Origin: Ancistrus triradiatus
Lineage: Eukaryota; Chordata; Actinopteri; Siluriformes; Loricariidae
Direction of reading: 5' to 3'
Length of the DNA stretch: 64,000 bases
NCBI GenBank assembly: GCA_025084515.1
Contig: JAJAGP010000092.1
Span: 467,001-531,000, forward strand
The notes below the pieces were generated by a model. That model saw nothing but the letters and a program-made list of their open reading frames with translations. It searched no databases and was not told the origin of the DNA. This document shows positions 1 to 11,500 of this stretch, in pieces (position 1 is the first letter of the stretch; every line of letters begins with the position of its first letter). Position numbers and translations under genes: made by a program.

Positions 1-436
1 AATGATCCCAAACACACCGCTCGGGCAACGAAGGAGTGGCTTTCGTAAAAAGCATTTTAAGGTCCTGGAGTGGCCTAGCCAGTCTCCAACCTCAACCCCA
101 TAGAAAATTTGTGGAGGGAGTTGAAAGTCCGTGTTGCCCCAAAACATCACTGCTCTAGAGGAGATCTGCATGGAGGAATGGGCCAAAACACCAGCTACAG
201 TTTGTGCCAACCTGGTGAAGACTTACAGGAAACGTTTGACCTCTGTCATTGCCAACAAAGGTTATGTTACAAAGTATTGAGTTGAACTTTTGTTATTGTC
301 CAAATACTTATTTTTCACCATAATTTACAATTGTATTCTTTAAATATCCTACAATGTAATTTCCTGGATTTTTTTTCTCATTTTGTCTGTCATAGTTTAA
401 AGTGAACCTATGATGAATGTTACAGACCTCTCTATC
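1..436 (+). mobile_element. Tc1-like transposon, 3' fragment (family A)
   Basis: The window opens inside a Tc1-type transposase gene. The stretch around 1-130 still resembles the catalytic C-terminal part (a degenerate form of the DNDPKHTAR...EWLRK block, then the PSQSP.L.PIEN region), and 130-280 encodes the family's usual tail up to a TGA. Frameshifts are visible, for example near 40-60 and 90. The following non-coding part matches the subterminal region of the copies at 19087-20112 and 54293-55345. The outermost terminal repeat is missing, so the copy is truncated on the right and continues leftwards out of the window. Confidence 0.85.
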
Positions 437-639
437 TTGTTGTACCAAAACATTATTATTACAACCACTGTAAAAACAGGGTTAGGAATTTCAGGTCTAA
501 AGACAGCACTTTTTGTTTTTTTGATAGCCCTAATTGTTTTTAACACTGCTAAAGCACATACAACATTGTTTACAAAAAAAGTTGTGACATTGTGCAAATT
601 GTAAATAAAAACAGAATGCAATAATGTGCAACTCATTTA

Positions 640-872
640 AACCCTATACAACGGCAAGTACCGAGCAAATTTTTCCCATATGGAATAATGTAATTTGAAT
701 TAATCTGTTCCAGACCCCCAGAATATCCACACTGTATGAGGCATTATATGCATTAGTGGAGTTGTATTGTACAGGTGCTCTCTGATTTACGATGGGGATA
801 TGTTCCGACAAATCCCTCATAAGGGTATCATGAACCAATGAGTTTGATGAGTGTTTGGTAGAGCAGTCTATA

Positions 873-903
<31 letters not shown>

Positions 904-1385
904 GCAGGTCCTAAGATAAGTAGTGACAATTAAGTTGATGTTCTCAAAATCTCATGTCATTTAGTGAGTAATGGATTGAAAGTGAAAAGTGATAGCAACA
1001 ATTACTCTACTGATAAACTGCTAAGCTAACTAAAGCCTGAGTTCTGGAGCATTAAGTTCCTGTTTCCCTTTCGGTTGGCGGTCCTTAATTGCACTAAGAA
1101 TACAGTACTGTAAACACTATAAACACAGCACAGATCTTCACTCAGCAACGGATACTTTGAATCTGAACTGTACTGAATCACTGTGTACTGAATCGTGAAT
1201 TATGAATTATCAATTGATTTTTGGCTGAAATGAGTTGCGCGACCCGACTCAAAGAAGTTTAAGCAAGTGTGCTGAGTACCGAGCAAATGACAAGAACCGA
1301 GACAAAATTTTCTGGTCAAAATGCGGCAAAAGCCGAATTCGACAAGTACCGAGTTGATCAAGAACCGAGGTAACACTGTATTTGA
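640..1385. mobile_element. Possible DNA-transposon remnant with repeated 'accgag' motifs
   Basis: The motif gtaccgagcaaa occurs near both ends (about 655 and 1276), and further accgag units lie at 1297, 1348 and 1363. This suggests a degenerate DNA element whose ends carry short internal repeats. No coding sequence is recognisable. An (ATAC)n microsatellite sits inside at about 868-901. The class is uncertain. Confidence 0.3.
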
Positions 1386-1524
1386 ATGAAAGTAGCACAA
1401 AGTCAATATATCAAATGTTGAAACTGAGTTTTTAGCTTTATTGTTTTTTGAAAAATATAGGCCCATTTTGAATTTGATTCCAGCAACACAGGGCATGTTT
1501 GCATCAACTGTGTTCTCCTATTTT

Positions 1525-1895
1525 TAAATCAGTAAGTGTTTGGGAACTGGGTGACAGGGGACACTTTTCCACTCTGTCCATTTTAAATGAGCTCGGGCCC
1601 AGAGAAGGCAGTGCCATTTCTGGATTTTATTATATATAGTTTCTTCTTGGCATGGTAGAGTTTTAATTTGCATTTGTGGACAGTGGTTTTTGGAAGTGTT
1701 CCTGAGCCCATGCAGTGACTCAGAACAATGAGTCACTACAGAATCATGTCTGTTTTTAATGCATTGCCACCTGAGAGCCCAAAGATCATGACCATTCAAT
1801 ATTCGTTTTCGACCTTGTCCATTGGATACTGAGATGTCTCTGTATTCTCTGAATCTCTTAATGATATTATGTACAGTAGTGTTATATAGCTTTAC
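1525..1895. mobile_element. DNA-transposon fragment (family I, ttgggac-type TIR)
   Basis: The text around 1760-1870 (tgagagcccaaagatcatg, then ttaatgatattatgtac) resembles the right half of the family seen at 61755-62850, where ttaatgatattatgcac recurs near 62448. No terminal repeat remains here, so this is a solo internal fragment. Confidence 0.4.
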
Positions 1896-2013
1896 CAGCC
1901 TTTTGTTGCCATTGTTCCAACTAGAAAAATGTTACTGGCATCAAATTCATTGGGCATATATTTAAAACATTCTACATTGATATGCTCTCTTTGTACAGAT
2001 TTTAATAAAATAT

Positions 2014-2830
2014 AAACTCACCAGACACTTTATTAGGTACACCTTGCTAGTACATGCTTGGACCCCTTTTTGGCTTCAGAACTACTTTAATTTTTCATGG
2101 CATGGATTTAGTTCTGGAAACATTCCTGAAAGATTTTGGTCCATATTGACATGATAGCATCACGCAGTTGCTGCATATTTGTCAGCTGCACATCCATAAT
2201 GCAAATCTCCCATTCCACCACATTTCAAAGGTGCTCTATTAGATTAAGATCTGGTGACTGTGGGGGCAATTTGAGTACAGTGAACTCACTGTCATGTTCA
2301 AAAACCAGTTTGTGATGATTTGAGCTTTGTGACATGGAAGATGAGTACACTGTGGTCATAAAGAGTTGGACATGGTCAGCAACAATACTCACGTAGACTG
2401 TCGCTTAAGTGTGAAAATAAAATATCCTCCATAACGTTACACCACCAGCAGCCTGAACCATTGATACAAGGCAGGATGAATCCATGCTTTCATGTTGTTT
2501 ACGCCAAATTCTGACCCTACCATCTGATTGTTGCAGCAGAAATCAAGACTTATCAGACAAGGCAATGTTTTTCCAATCTTCTCTTATCCAATATTGGTGA
2601 AAATCTCAGTAGATCACCAGTTTCTGAAATACTCAGACTAACATGTATAGCACCAACAACCATGCCAAGTTCAAAGTCACTTAAATCATATATCTTCCCC
2701 ATTCTGGTGCTCAGGTTTCAGCAGGTCCATATGCCTAAATCATTGAGTTGTTGCCATGTGCTTGCTTTATTAGATATTTGCCTTTACAAATATTTGTACA
2801 GTTATACTTATTAAAGTGGCCAGTGAATGT
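2014..2830 (-). mobile_element. Tc1/mariner-type element with 'cactttattaggtac' TIR (family B)
   Basis: The left end reads actcaccagacactttattag and the right end, reversed, acattcactggccactttaa, so the two are imperfect inverted repeats about 815 bp apart. Between them the minus strand resembles the C-terminal and middle parts of a Tc1-like transposase with many breaks. No ORF is intact. This TIR type is very common in teleost genomes. Confidence 0.7.
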
Positions 2831-2859
2831 AATTTTTAAGTGATTTATGACAGTGCTAT

Positions 2860-3480
2860 TTCACACTTCCCTCTGCCAAAATTCCAGATGCAAGTCATTT
2901 TTGGGCTTTTTCACTGAGCCCAGTTATGGGGTGTAACCGTGTTCGGTGAACCAGTTGTCAACAGATTGCTTTGTTAATAGAGCCGCAGCATTCGGCATGT
3001 CTCCATCTTTGAAAATGCTTTCTTTAGCTCCTCAATTGTACTTCCAATTTGTCTCTGTCAGGTATCCTGAATCCCCTCCAGCTCCCCAATTAAGTGCACA
3101 AGGGCAGCAGCATCCAGGTGACACTTACTCATACTGCATTTTAGAACATATCGCATATGGTTGTTCTCCACATCTGAGAGCAGCACTGCCACAGATATCA
3201 GCAACTGCAGTGTTGCTCTCCAGCATGCCACCATTTATCTACACTATTCAGCCCTTAGCCACAGAGTCACCTGATTCCTGAGTTTCTGTAGTGTGCCCTT
3301 CATATGTTGCTCCTCTGTCTGCCTGTACTTCCCATTCCACAGCAAACATGGCAGAAACTAATGCTGAAGCTTATCTGGATGCTCCACCAGCTCCTTCTGA
3401 AGTTCCTCAAGAATTACTTATATCAAACTTACCTCTTTGGGATGGGTGATGGATGCCAAGGAAAGATCTAGAGGAAAGTC
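2860..3480 (-). pseudogene. Possible degraded coding sequence, coiled-coil-like, minus strand
   Basis: On the minus strand from about 3410 down to 2990, two or three frames give runs rich in E, K, L and Q with stops and shifts between them, for example EELQKELVEHPDKLQ, then TEEQHMKGTLQKLRNQVTLW, then IGELEGIQDT and IEELKKAFSKME. This looks like a decayed coiled-coil protein, perhaps a processed pseudogene. The parent gene is not recognised, and the open frame on the plus strand here looks like a shadow. Confidence 0.3.
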
Positions 3481-4570
3481 TGGATCAGTTAAAAAATCAT
3501 GGTGTGAGAAGAAAGATATCGGTTTGCTCATACTAATGACCTAACACAAGACTGAAGTGTTTATAACAAATGTTCAAGCCAATCGTTGTGCCACAGTGCG
3601 CATCTCTCACCGATGTCACACTCTCCAGGGTCAAGTGTGAACATAGTGATAAACTATCAGAAGTTGATGGCCTCACAATCAGTAAAAAATTAAAACATAA
3701 GATAGCCTTGCGTAAACTACACTAACACATATCCAATAATCAAGTTTGGTCCAAGCAGTCATTACGGATAGTTTGTGCTTTTACTTTTACTGACAGTCAT
3801 GCTGTGACTGGGTACTGCTCAACAAACATCTTTTCCTCACAATACATGATGTCTGAAAGATAAAGTAAATTAATTTATTAAATTAATTTAGGTTTTACAG
3901 TAAAACAATGGTGGCTTTGTCCTTCCACAAAGAAGGTCGGTTTCCAAACTATCCCAGTAGATTCTGCAGCTTCAACAAGCTTAGATGAAAAGGTGAAATG
4001 AAAGACATAATTGAATTATCTGCTCTACATGCACTTGATCTTTAAAAAGTACTCATTTGCCAGACAGTATGAGTGAGCCTAGATATGGGCAAACATAGTA
4101 TCAAGCAGTACCATGCAGTGTGTGACCATTTCAAGCAAATGGATTTTAATTAACCTGGTTTAGGCTACTAATTGAAGTGACACAACTGAAGTGACACCAG
4201 TAAATGCCATACAGGCTGTGCCACAAACTGCTATATTAAATGAACGCCTCTTTTTGACATTCATCTTTAGATTATCAATTAATTATATAAATGATTTACA
4301 ATATACTAGCCCACAGCAGAAGCACACAGCAACCTCACCAAAGGTCTGAAGTAAAAACAAAGAGTCATGTTGATGCTTCTGTAAATAGTAAAAAAAACCA
4401 ACCTGTACCATGCATAAAATCACACATTACAGCTCAGTACAGTTTTTTAATGCCTTATAAAAGCAACACAAAGAGGCTCAGCCTGAACTCACATTCAGAG
4501 AGTAACATGTGTACAAACACACACAAAGCACAGCCTTTCTATTCCTACCTTCCATTTCATCAAAGATTAA
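3481..4570. other. Intergenic stretch, nothing recognised
   Basis: AT-rich single-copy-looking DNA without a clear repeat boundary, splice-flanked ORF or family match that I can support. Confidence 0.5.
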
Positions 4571-4584
4571 TGGATACAATTTGC

Positions 4585-5152
4585 AGGTTTATTACAAATG
4601 TTATTGTTACTCTGTTCTCTAATGGTCAAGACCCCCACAGGACTCTCACAGATTGGGTACCATTTGGGTGGCGGATCATTCTCAGCACTGCAGTGACACT
4701 GATGTGGTGGTGGTGTGTTAGCGTGTGTTGTGCAGGTACGATTGGATCAGACACAGCAGTGCTGCTGGAGTTGTTAAACACAGTCTTCACTCACTGTGCA
4801 CTCAGTCCAGCAGTGACAATGAGATGTTTAAAAACTCCAGCAGCACTGCTGTGTCTGATCCACTTGTAAGAGTGCAACACACACTAACACACCACTACCA
4901 CCACATCGGTGTCACTGCAGTGCTGAGAATGATCCGCCACCCAAATAGTACCTCATCTATGGTGGTTCTCTGGGGGTCCTGACCATTAGAGAACAGAGTT
5001 AAGTGGACTAACAAAGTAAGCAGAGAAACAGATGGACTACAGTCTGTAATTGTAGAACTACAAAGTTATTCTATATTGTAAGTGGAACTGATAACATTGA
5101 CAATGAGTGTGGAACCAAGGATGTGTACCTAATAAAGTGATCAGTAAGTGTA
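4585..5152. mobile_element. Foldback MITE (family C), copy 1
   Basis: Two long inverted arms face each other. The left arm (about 4613-4780) contains tctctaatggtcaagac, cagcactgcagtgacac and tcagacacagcagtgctgct. The right arm (about 4825-5000) carries their reverse complements. The right flank continues through the family's subterminal part to ctaataaagtgatcagtaag. No coding capacity: the 192-codon frame across the left arm is a by-product of the palindrome. Further copies lie at 7024-7190, 21326-23636 and 40397-41985. Confidence 0.8.
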
Positions 5153-5159
5153 TGCTTTT

Positions 5160-7020
5160 TGCTTCCTAATTTAAAAATGCTACACTTTCAATGCCATATG
5201 GCTGCTGAAACCATCTGGAAGAAAGTGCTATCTGTCCTATTCAGTATTTACAAGCTCTCAGATGCTTGTGGATGCAGACATCAGTATGCCATCCTTCCCA
5301 GGTAGACAGAACAGCCAATTATATTTTTTATATTCCTGGCTTTGGAATATTTTATACCTTTGCTGATATTTGCAATATAACGCTTAAAAGTACGCAACGT
5401 TCTTTCAAAAGGCAACAGGATCTAATTGCGTAGGCTACGTAAAGCTAGGTGACAGCAGCTTTACTGGGATCCCTTGCATACAGGTAGAAACTTGATATAG
5501 GGATTTTATGTGTTTTTGTCATTTTCTTCAGCCACAGCCATTTCTCCCTCACAAACTTGTAATAGGTCATCTCTTATTTAAGTACACTAGTGAAAATGGC
5601 CCCTTAATAAGTAAAATAGCCACTCAGGTGGTGCAACAGTCAATCATCCACAGCTTCTCTATTTTCATAAACCACGTTTTGGTGCAGCACAGCTCAGCAC
5701 TGGCACAGCAACGTAGTGAATTAGGTTGGCTTGGTTTCCAAGTGTCTTTTCACTCTTGGGTTCCCTCTTCATGATTCATGTTAACATTTCACCACAACCA
5801 GGTCACTGATCACCACAGTGTTCAAAAGGTTATAACACATCACTGAGACTTTCATGATTCCATTGAGCCATTTTGCCATTAAAACAACAGCATGTATAAT
5901 AACATTTTATATGGTTAATTTAAGTTCATTAACTTCTATTTGTGACTGACTTCAACTGCATCACTATCACTGTCAGTAACTGCAGACTACATAATGTTAT
6001 CTTATTTGCAGGGCTGGCACCAGGACAGAATCAATGGGGAGGGCATCCAAATGAGCCCTTTTTTTTGGCTTGTATCCATGCAAAAGTGCATAATCTGATT
6101 TATGCTATGAGACAGCGATACTAGCAGCTGCTTCAGCATGATCAACTCAACATACACAAAGAGCTATGCCAAGCACACAACCAAACTCACAAGCCAACAA
6201 AGCAATTATCAAGAAAAACAGCACAGAATATACATGCAAAAAAACTGAATGTATTCAATTACCACAATAAATCAGCTATACATTCAATTCAACGTAAAGT
6301 GTTCATAATCCCAATTAGTAAAGTAGATATAAACAAACTCACCTAATAATAGTATTCATTCCATTATCCATGGGTAATTCTGGATGAATACCTTTTGATC
6401 AGCACCTGAATCAGCTGGGCTTTGAGTTTGTAAAACTTGTGAACAGACATTATTAGCCGGGTAACGTCAGCTGATACTGCCTTAGAAGAAATAAAATTTT
6501 TGTTTGTTTGTTTTTAATTCAGTCATTTTCAACATGTTTAAACGATGCCAGTCAATGGTCACTATTGTCATCCCATATTGTTAATGCGTGAGGCATATAT
6601 GACTAACATAAAACCCGGCCAGTCTTAAGGCATTGTTTTAGTGCGTCAAAGGGTGCTCTTGTTTGGTGCATGTTTGCTGATAACTGCTTCAAAAAATTTA
6701 AATTATTCAGTTGAGGGTTCAGACTTTGGCCTTGAGAGAGCGATTCCCCCTTGTGACCTTGTGGTGCTCAGCCTGCTTGTTTGTCACATAAGAAGGCTTA
6801 CAATTATTCGCCTCTGTGCAATCTCTAAAGTATGTTGTTTGTTCAATCTCTAAAGTATGTTGATCATTTGTTATATTAACTTTGAATGTGGTGTAAAATG
6901 CTCATTGCTCATTGCAAGTAAGCAGCTCAGCTATCCCTCAAAATAAAGCGGTAAGGGCAGCTGCAACAGCAAGCTCACATGTTGCCACTTGCTTTTGAAG
7001 CAATGAGCATTTTTCACCCT
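5160..7020. other. Intergenic stretch, nothing recognised
   Basis: No gene or element could be supported between the MITE copies. A short TTTG-rich run occurs near 6499-6516. Open frames here are short and lack splice context. Confidence 0.5.
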
Positions 7021-7023
7021 TCT

Positions 7024-7190
7024 CTGTAGTGGTCCTGTGGGGGATCTGACCTGAGTTAAGGGAACTAACAAAGTATGTAGAGAAACAAAAGAGCTACAAA
7101 GTGCTTCTATATGGTAAGTGGAACTGATAAAATAGACAATGAGTGTGGAAACAAGGAGGTGTACCAAGTGATCAGTGAGTGTATACTTAC
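7024..7190. mobile_element. Foldback MITE (family C), solo right end
   Basis: Matches the right end of the copy at 4585-5152: aactaacaaagtatgtagag, caaagtgcttctatatggta, then gtgatcagtgagtgtata. The palindromic core is missing. This copy shows the empty site (cttctatatggtaagtgg) that is interrupted by a Tc1 element at 21929-23554. Confidence 0.75.
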
Positions 7191-7300
7191 ACACTGGCTC
7201 ACTGAGAACATTATTAGGAGCACTTGTACACCTACTCATTCATGCAATTATCTAATGAGCCAATTTACTGGCCAGCCATATCAGTACACTTCCTATACCA
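7191..7300. mobile_element. DNA-transposon terminal fragment
   Basis: The stretch with ttattaggagcacttgtaca and cattcatgcaattatctaat resembles the end of a common teleost transposon family. Only about 110 bp remain, directly abutting the family C fragment. Confidence 0.45.
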
Positions 7301-8440
7301 TGTAAGTGGAGCTGAAGTTAGTTGCATTGCCTAATACAAATCTGTCTTACATAATAACACATGTTATTTTATCTTTGCAAATGGTAAATATTGTAAACAT
7401 TGTAAGTCTTACAATGTAGAGAAGTTTGTGAAGTAAGTCATTCCTGGTTCTCTGACTGGCAGCTGTTTACAGGTTAACAAATGCGTGAGAAGCAGCTTTG
7501 TCCACTGAGCATTAATCTTTCGTCCTATTAAGACAGCAAATTCATGGTTGTGCGACAGACACCCAGAGGCACGTGGGCTTCAGTGAGTGTCAGTTAGCTC
7601 TGTGTCAGGGGCCTCAAAGGAGATTTTATGCACAGACTATGCTCTTCATCAGAAGGAATTTGAGTTTAATGAACAAATTTGATTAATAAAGTACATTAAT
7701 AAATAATATAGACACTAATTTGCTTCATTTACTGAAATTGAAGGGGAAGCCAGGCTTCCTGTATAGTCTTAAAGCAATCACCTGTGACACTAAATGATTT
7801 TCCATCCATTTTACAGTTCCAGACAATTTTTCATAAAAAAAATCACGAGGGTCTTTCTGGAATCACATTGAAATAATGTCATTTCAATCGACAGGTGTAA
7901 GATGATTAATATTATCGCAAGTACTAAGTCTTTGCTCACGTACATAGTGATGTGAACACCCAAAAGGGACTCGGAAATCGTGTGTTTTTATATTTGAATG
8001 TGTGGATACACACTGATGTGTATCTGTATGTCATTAAGCTTGGATAATCTTTTGTGACTAACGTTGACAAAATGAAACATTTATATTGCAGGTATATAAA
8101 ATCACAATACATTTCGTTTTCTCCAACGACATGATGGGGAAATAATCTCAAAGGAGCTTTGCATTTAGTGACCATGCAAGATTCCCAGTCTTTGCAAAAT
8201 CAGAGTCTGTAACTACTCTGCAACCAAAACTCTGTAGATGTGACAGAATGTCATGTTTTCATTTTTAAAAGTTTTTGCAGAACATTTTCAAAGCCGTCAA
8301 GTTTATGGCCTTATGCATTATAGTCGGACATGTTTAGGTTTGCTGTGACGAGAAACGGGAGGGATTTTATGCGGCACGAAGGAGACTCTTATTTTGAAGA
8401 AGTGTTTTGTTGTGCACGCTGTGCTAGGATGTGTAGAGGC
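7301..8440. promoter_or_regulatory. Upstream region of atg12
   Basis: About 1.1 kb between the last repeat and the atg12 start codon. No TATA box or CpG island stands out. A GC-richer patch (8345-8390) just before the start is the likeliest promoter-proximal region, by position only. Confidence 0.35.
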
Positions 8441-8446
8441 TAGAGG

Positions 8447-8567
8447 ATGTCTGATAACGCCGAGTCTCCTACAGAAGCAGAGAAAAAGGAATCGTCTTCA
8501 CAGCAGAATGTCGCTGGAGGTCAAGGAGACAACGGAGATCCTGGAAAGATGGAGGAGAAGAAAAAGA
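8447..8567 (+). CDS. atg12: atg12 exon 1 (start codon, N-terminal tail)
   Basis: Codes for residues 1-40 plus the first base of Ile41. The donor is aaaaaga|gtgagt. Ending here restores the conserved KKK-IDVLL junction with exon 2. The frame continuing past the donor soon ends and is not coding. Confidence 0.93.
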
Positions 8568-11500
8568 GTGAGTGTTATTGTAGATCAGTAGGGCAGTTTG
8601 GTGATTTCCCCCATCCGCACCTAGTAAACACAACACACCTGGTAATGAAATAATCAGGATCCGGTGTGTTTGAATAGAGAAATGAGCAAACTGTGGGATT
8701 TTGCATCACTAATGTAGATCAATATGTAGATGTGCACTAGTTCTCTTAATTTCATGATGCCTCCTTGACCATGCAAATAATCATTGAGCTAGTGGTATTA
8801 TTTCCGCTTTTGAGGATTGACAGGACGAAGAGCCTATGAAAAGTCAGAGTAGTTTACTTTTAACCAATAGCTCAGCATTGTGGATTGTAATCAGTTATTT
8901 AAGCTGTAAAATCATATAAAATATTTAATTATTTAATATGTTTACTGGCTGCTTTTCCATTGCGTACAGCAAAATTATGTGTAATACACAGTGCTGTTAT
9001 TAGCAATTTATAGAGCATCGTACACAAGCCTTGTACACAATTAAATCTCACGAAATTAGATTAGCCCCATGTGATAAATCTGTATTTAACCCTTTTAAAT
9101 AATATAGTGCTAATATTTCTGGACTGGCTGGCCATGTTTTCCAGTCGATGTGCTGTTGAAGGCAGTTGGAGACACTCCAATAATGAAGACTAAGAAGTGG
9201 GCAGTGGAGAGAGGAAGAACCGTGCAGTCTCTTGCTCAGTTCATCTCACGTTTCCTTAAACTCGAGCCAAATGAACAACTGGTAAGAAAAATGTATAATA
9301 CATTTTTACAGGAAATAAAATCTTTTAATTTTATCTTAAGCTGTAAAGAGACTCATAACAGCAGAGACGCTGTACAATGCTGCCTGAAGTGTGATGTTAT
9401 ATTATACAGTACTATTCTGAACTGTACCATATTTTACTTAATATCTATTACAGATTTCTATGTTATCTGCTTATTTATGTACTGGCAGCATATTTTTATT
9501 GTTTTGTTGCATGCTGTTGAAGTGTGATTTGCTGCTTCTGCCTATCTGGTCACAAAAGCCAATGAAGGCTGTGGAACCACGAGTAGAAGTGATTTTTAAA
9601 GAATAGCAGTGTCCATCATTCACTCGAAAGCTCACTATCTTACTGGTCCAGCTTTTTAGCTGACGTTTGGACTAGAGACTGTTCTGACTCGGTTGATGTG
9701 TTTAGCCACTTTTGGCTTCTGTCAAACAAATGTATCAGTCGTTTCAATTATCCCCATGATCATTCATGCCCTCAGCGGTATCTCTCAGAGCATTTACGTA
9801 TCGAAAATATGAAAATACTCTTCTTATTTAAGGTAGTCTGCAAAGACTGTGACTATGGTAGTGTATGTTCAGCGTCCTCTTTCACAGAACATAAAGTAGA
9901 CGCTACATGGCGCATACCTGTATATACATTAATGTCCATGTGAATGCCCAAATTCAGGGTTTCTCAGCAGAAAACTACCCAGAGCATCACACTCCCTCCA
10001 CTGACATGTCTTCTTCCCAAAGTGCATATTGGTGGCTTCACTTCCCCAGGTAAACGGTGCACACTTACCTTACCATCCACGTGATGGAAAACAATACTCG
10101 TAAGACCAGATGACCTCCTTCTGTTGCTCCAAGTTCCAGTTCTGACAGTTGTGTGCCCATTGTAGCTGCTTTTGATGTTGGACATGGTGAGCACTTTGAC
10201 TGATCTGTGACTAAGCATACCCATACTTAGCAGGTGCTTCTATAACCAGCATTAAATATTTGTGATTGTACAGTATTGTATGACAACTCCTCTGTCCATT
10301 CGGAAAACATGGGACAGAATTTGTTGCTCACGTGAATTGATGAGCCTTGGGCACCAACACCCTGTTGCCTGTTCGTTGTTTGTCCCTCCACACACCACTA
10401 TCGGTTGATACTCAATACTGCTGATGGAAAGAACTCCACAATCCTTGTTGTTTAGGAGATGGTCTGACCCAGTTGCTTGGGTCTTTACTCCTGAACATTT
10501 ATGCAACACATGGACTATGAGGACAGACTGTTCACTTATTGTCTATTACACTTCTTCTTCTTCTTCTTCTTCCGGTTTCTCCCTTTATCAGGGGTCACCA
10601 CAGCGAGTTAAACGTTTCCACCTCACCCTGTCCTCCACGTCCTCTACTCTCACCCCAACTCCCTGCATATCTTCATTTACCGCAACCAAATAACTCCTCT
10701 TTGGTCTTCCTCTCCATCTCTTGCCTGGCAGCTCCACATCTCCAACATCCTCCTACCAATATATCCACTATCCCTCCTCTGCACATGTCCAAACCATCTC
10801 AGTCTTCCCTCTCGAATTTTGTCTCCCAATTTTCCAACCTGTGCTGTCCCTCTGATGATCTCATTCCTAATCCTGTCCACCCTAGACACTCCTAAAGAGA
10901 ACCTCAACATCTTAAGTTCTGCCACTTCCAGGTCTGCTTCCTGTCTCTTTGTCAGTGCCACTGTCTCTAACCCCTACAACAAGGCTGGTCTCACTATTCT
11001 CTTACTCATTGACAAAAACAATATCTCCCAGAGACTGAGTTGTTGGAATTGATGAAACTTTATATGTATGAATGTAATGATGATGTATGCAAGTGAAATA
11101 TTGGAGCAAAGGATGTGTTTTTATTGGGGAAAACTGAACAATTGAAAGGAGGCTCTAGTTATCCTGTTAGGCTGCCTCTAGCCTGGATAAAAGATGAGAT
11201 ATGGTTGGGCATTGGAGACAAACAGGTTCCGTATGGTATCCTGTGGCACATTTGCATAAAGATGGTACAGCTGGGCCTATAAAGCCTCATCCGTCCATTT
11301 CATTCTTTTAATCTCATGTTCTACCACATCTCAAAGGTGATTCAGATCCAGTGACTGGCAAGGCAAGTGAAGAACATTAAACTCGTTGTCATGCTCAGGA
11401 AACCAATTTGAGACGAATTTTGCTTTGTGACATGGTGCATTAACATGCTGGAAGTAGCCATTAGTAGATGGAATATTGTGGGCGTGATGGGATGCACATG

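Noticed and set aside
4291..4869. 192-codon ORF on the plus strand
   Set aside because: Its second half runs through the palindromic arm of a MITE and the first half has no protein-like features or splice context.
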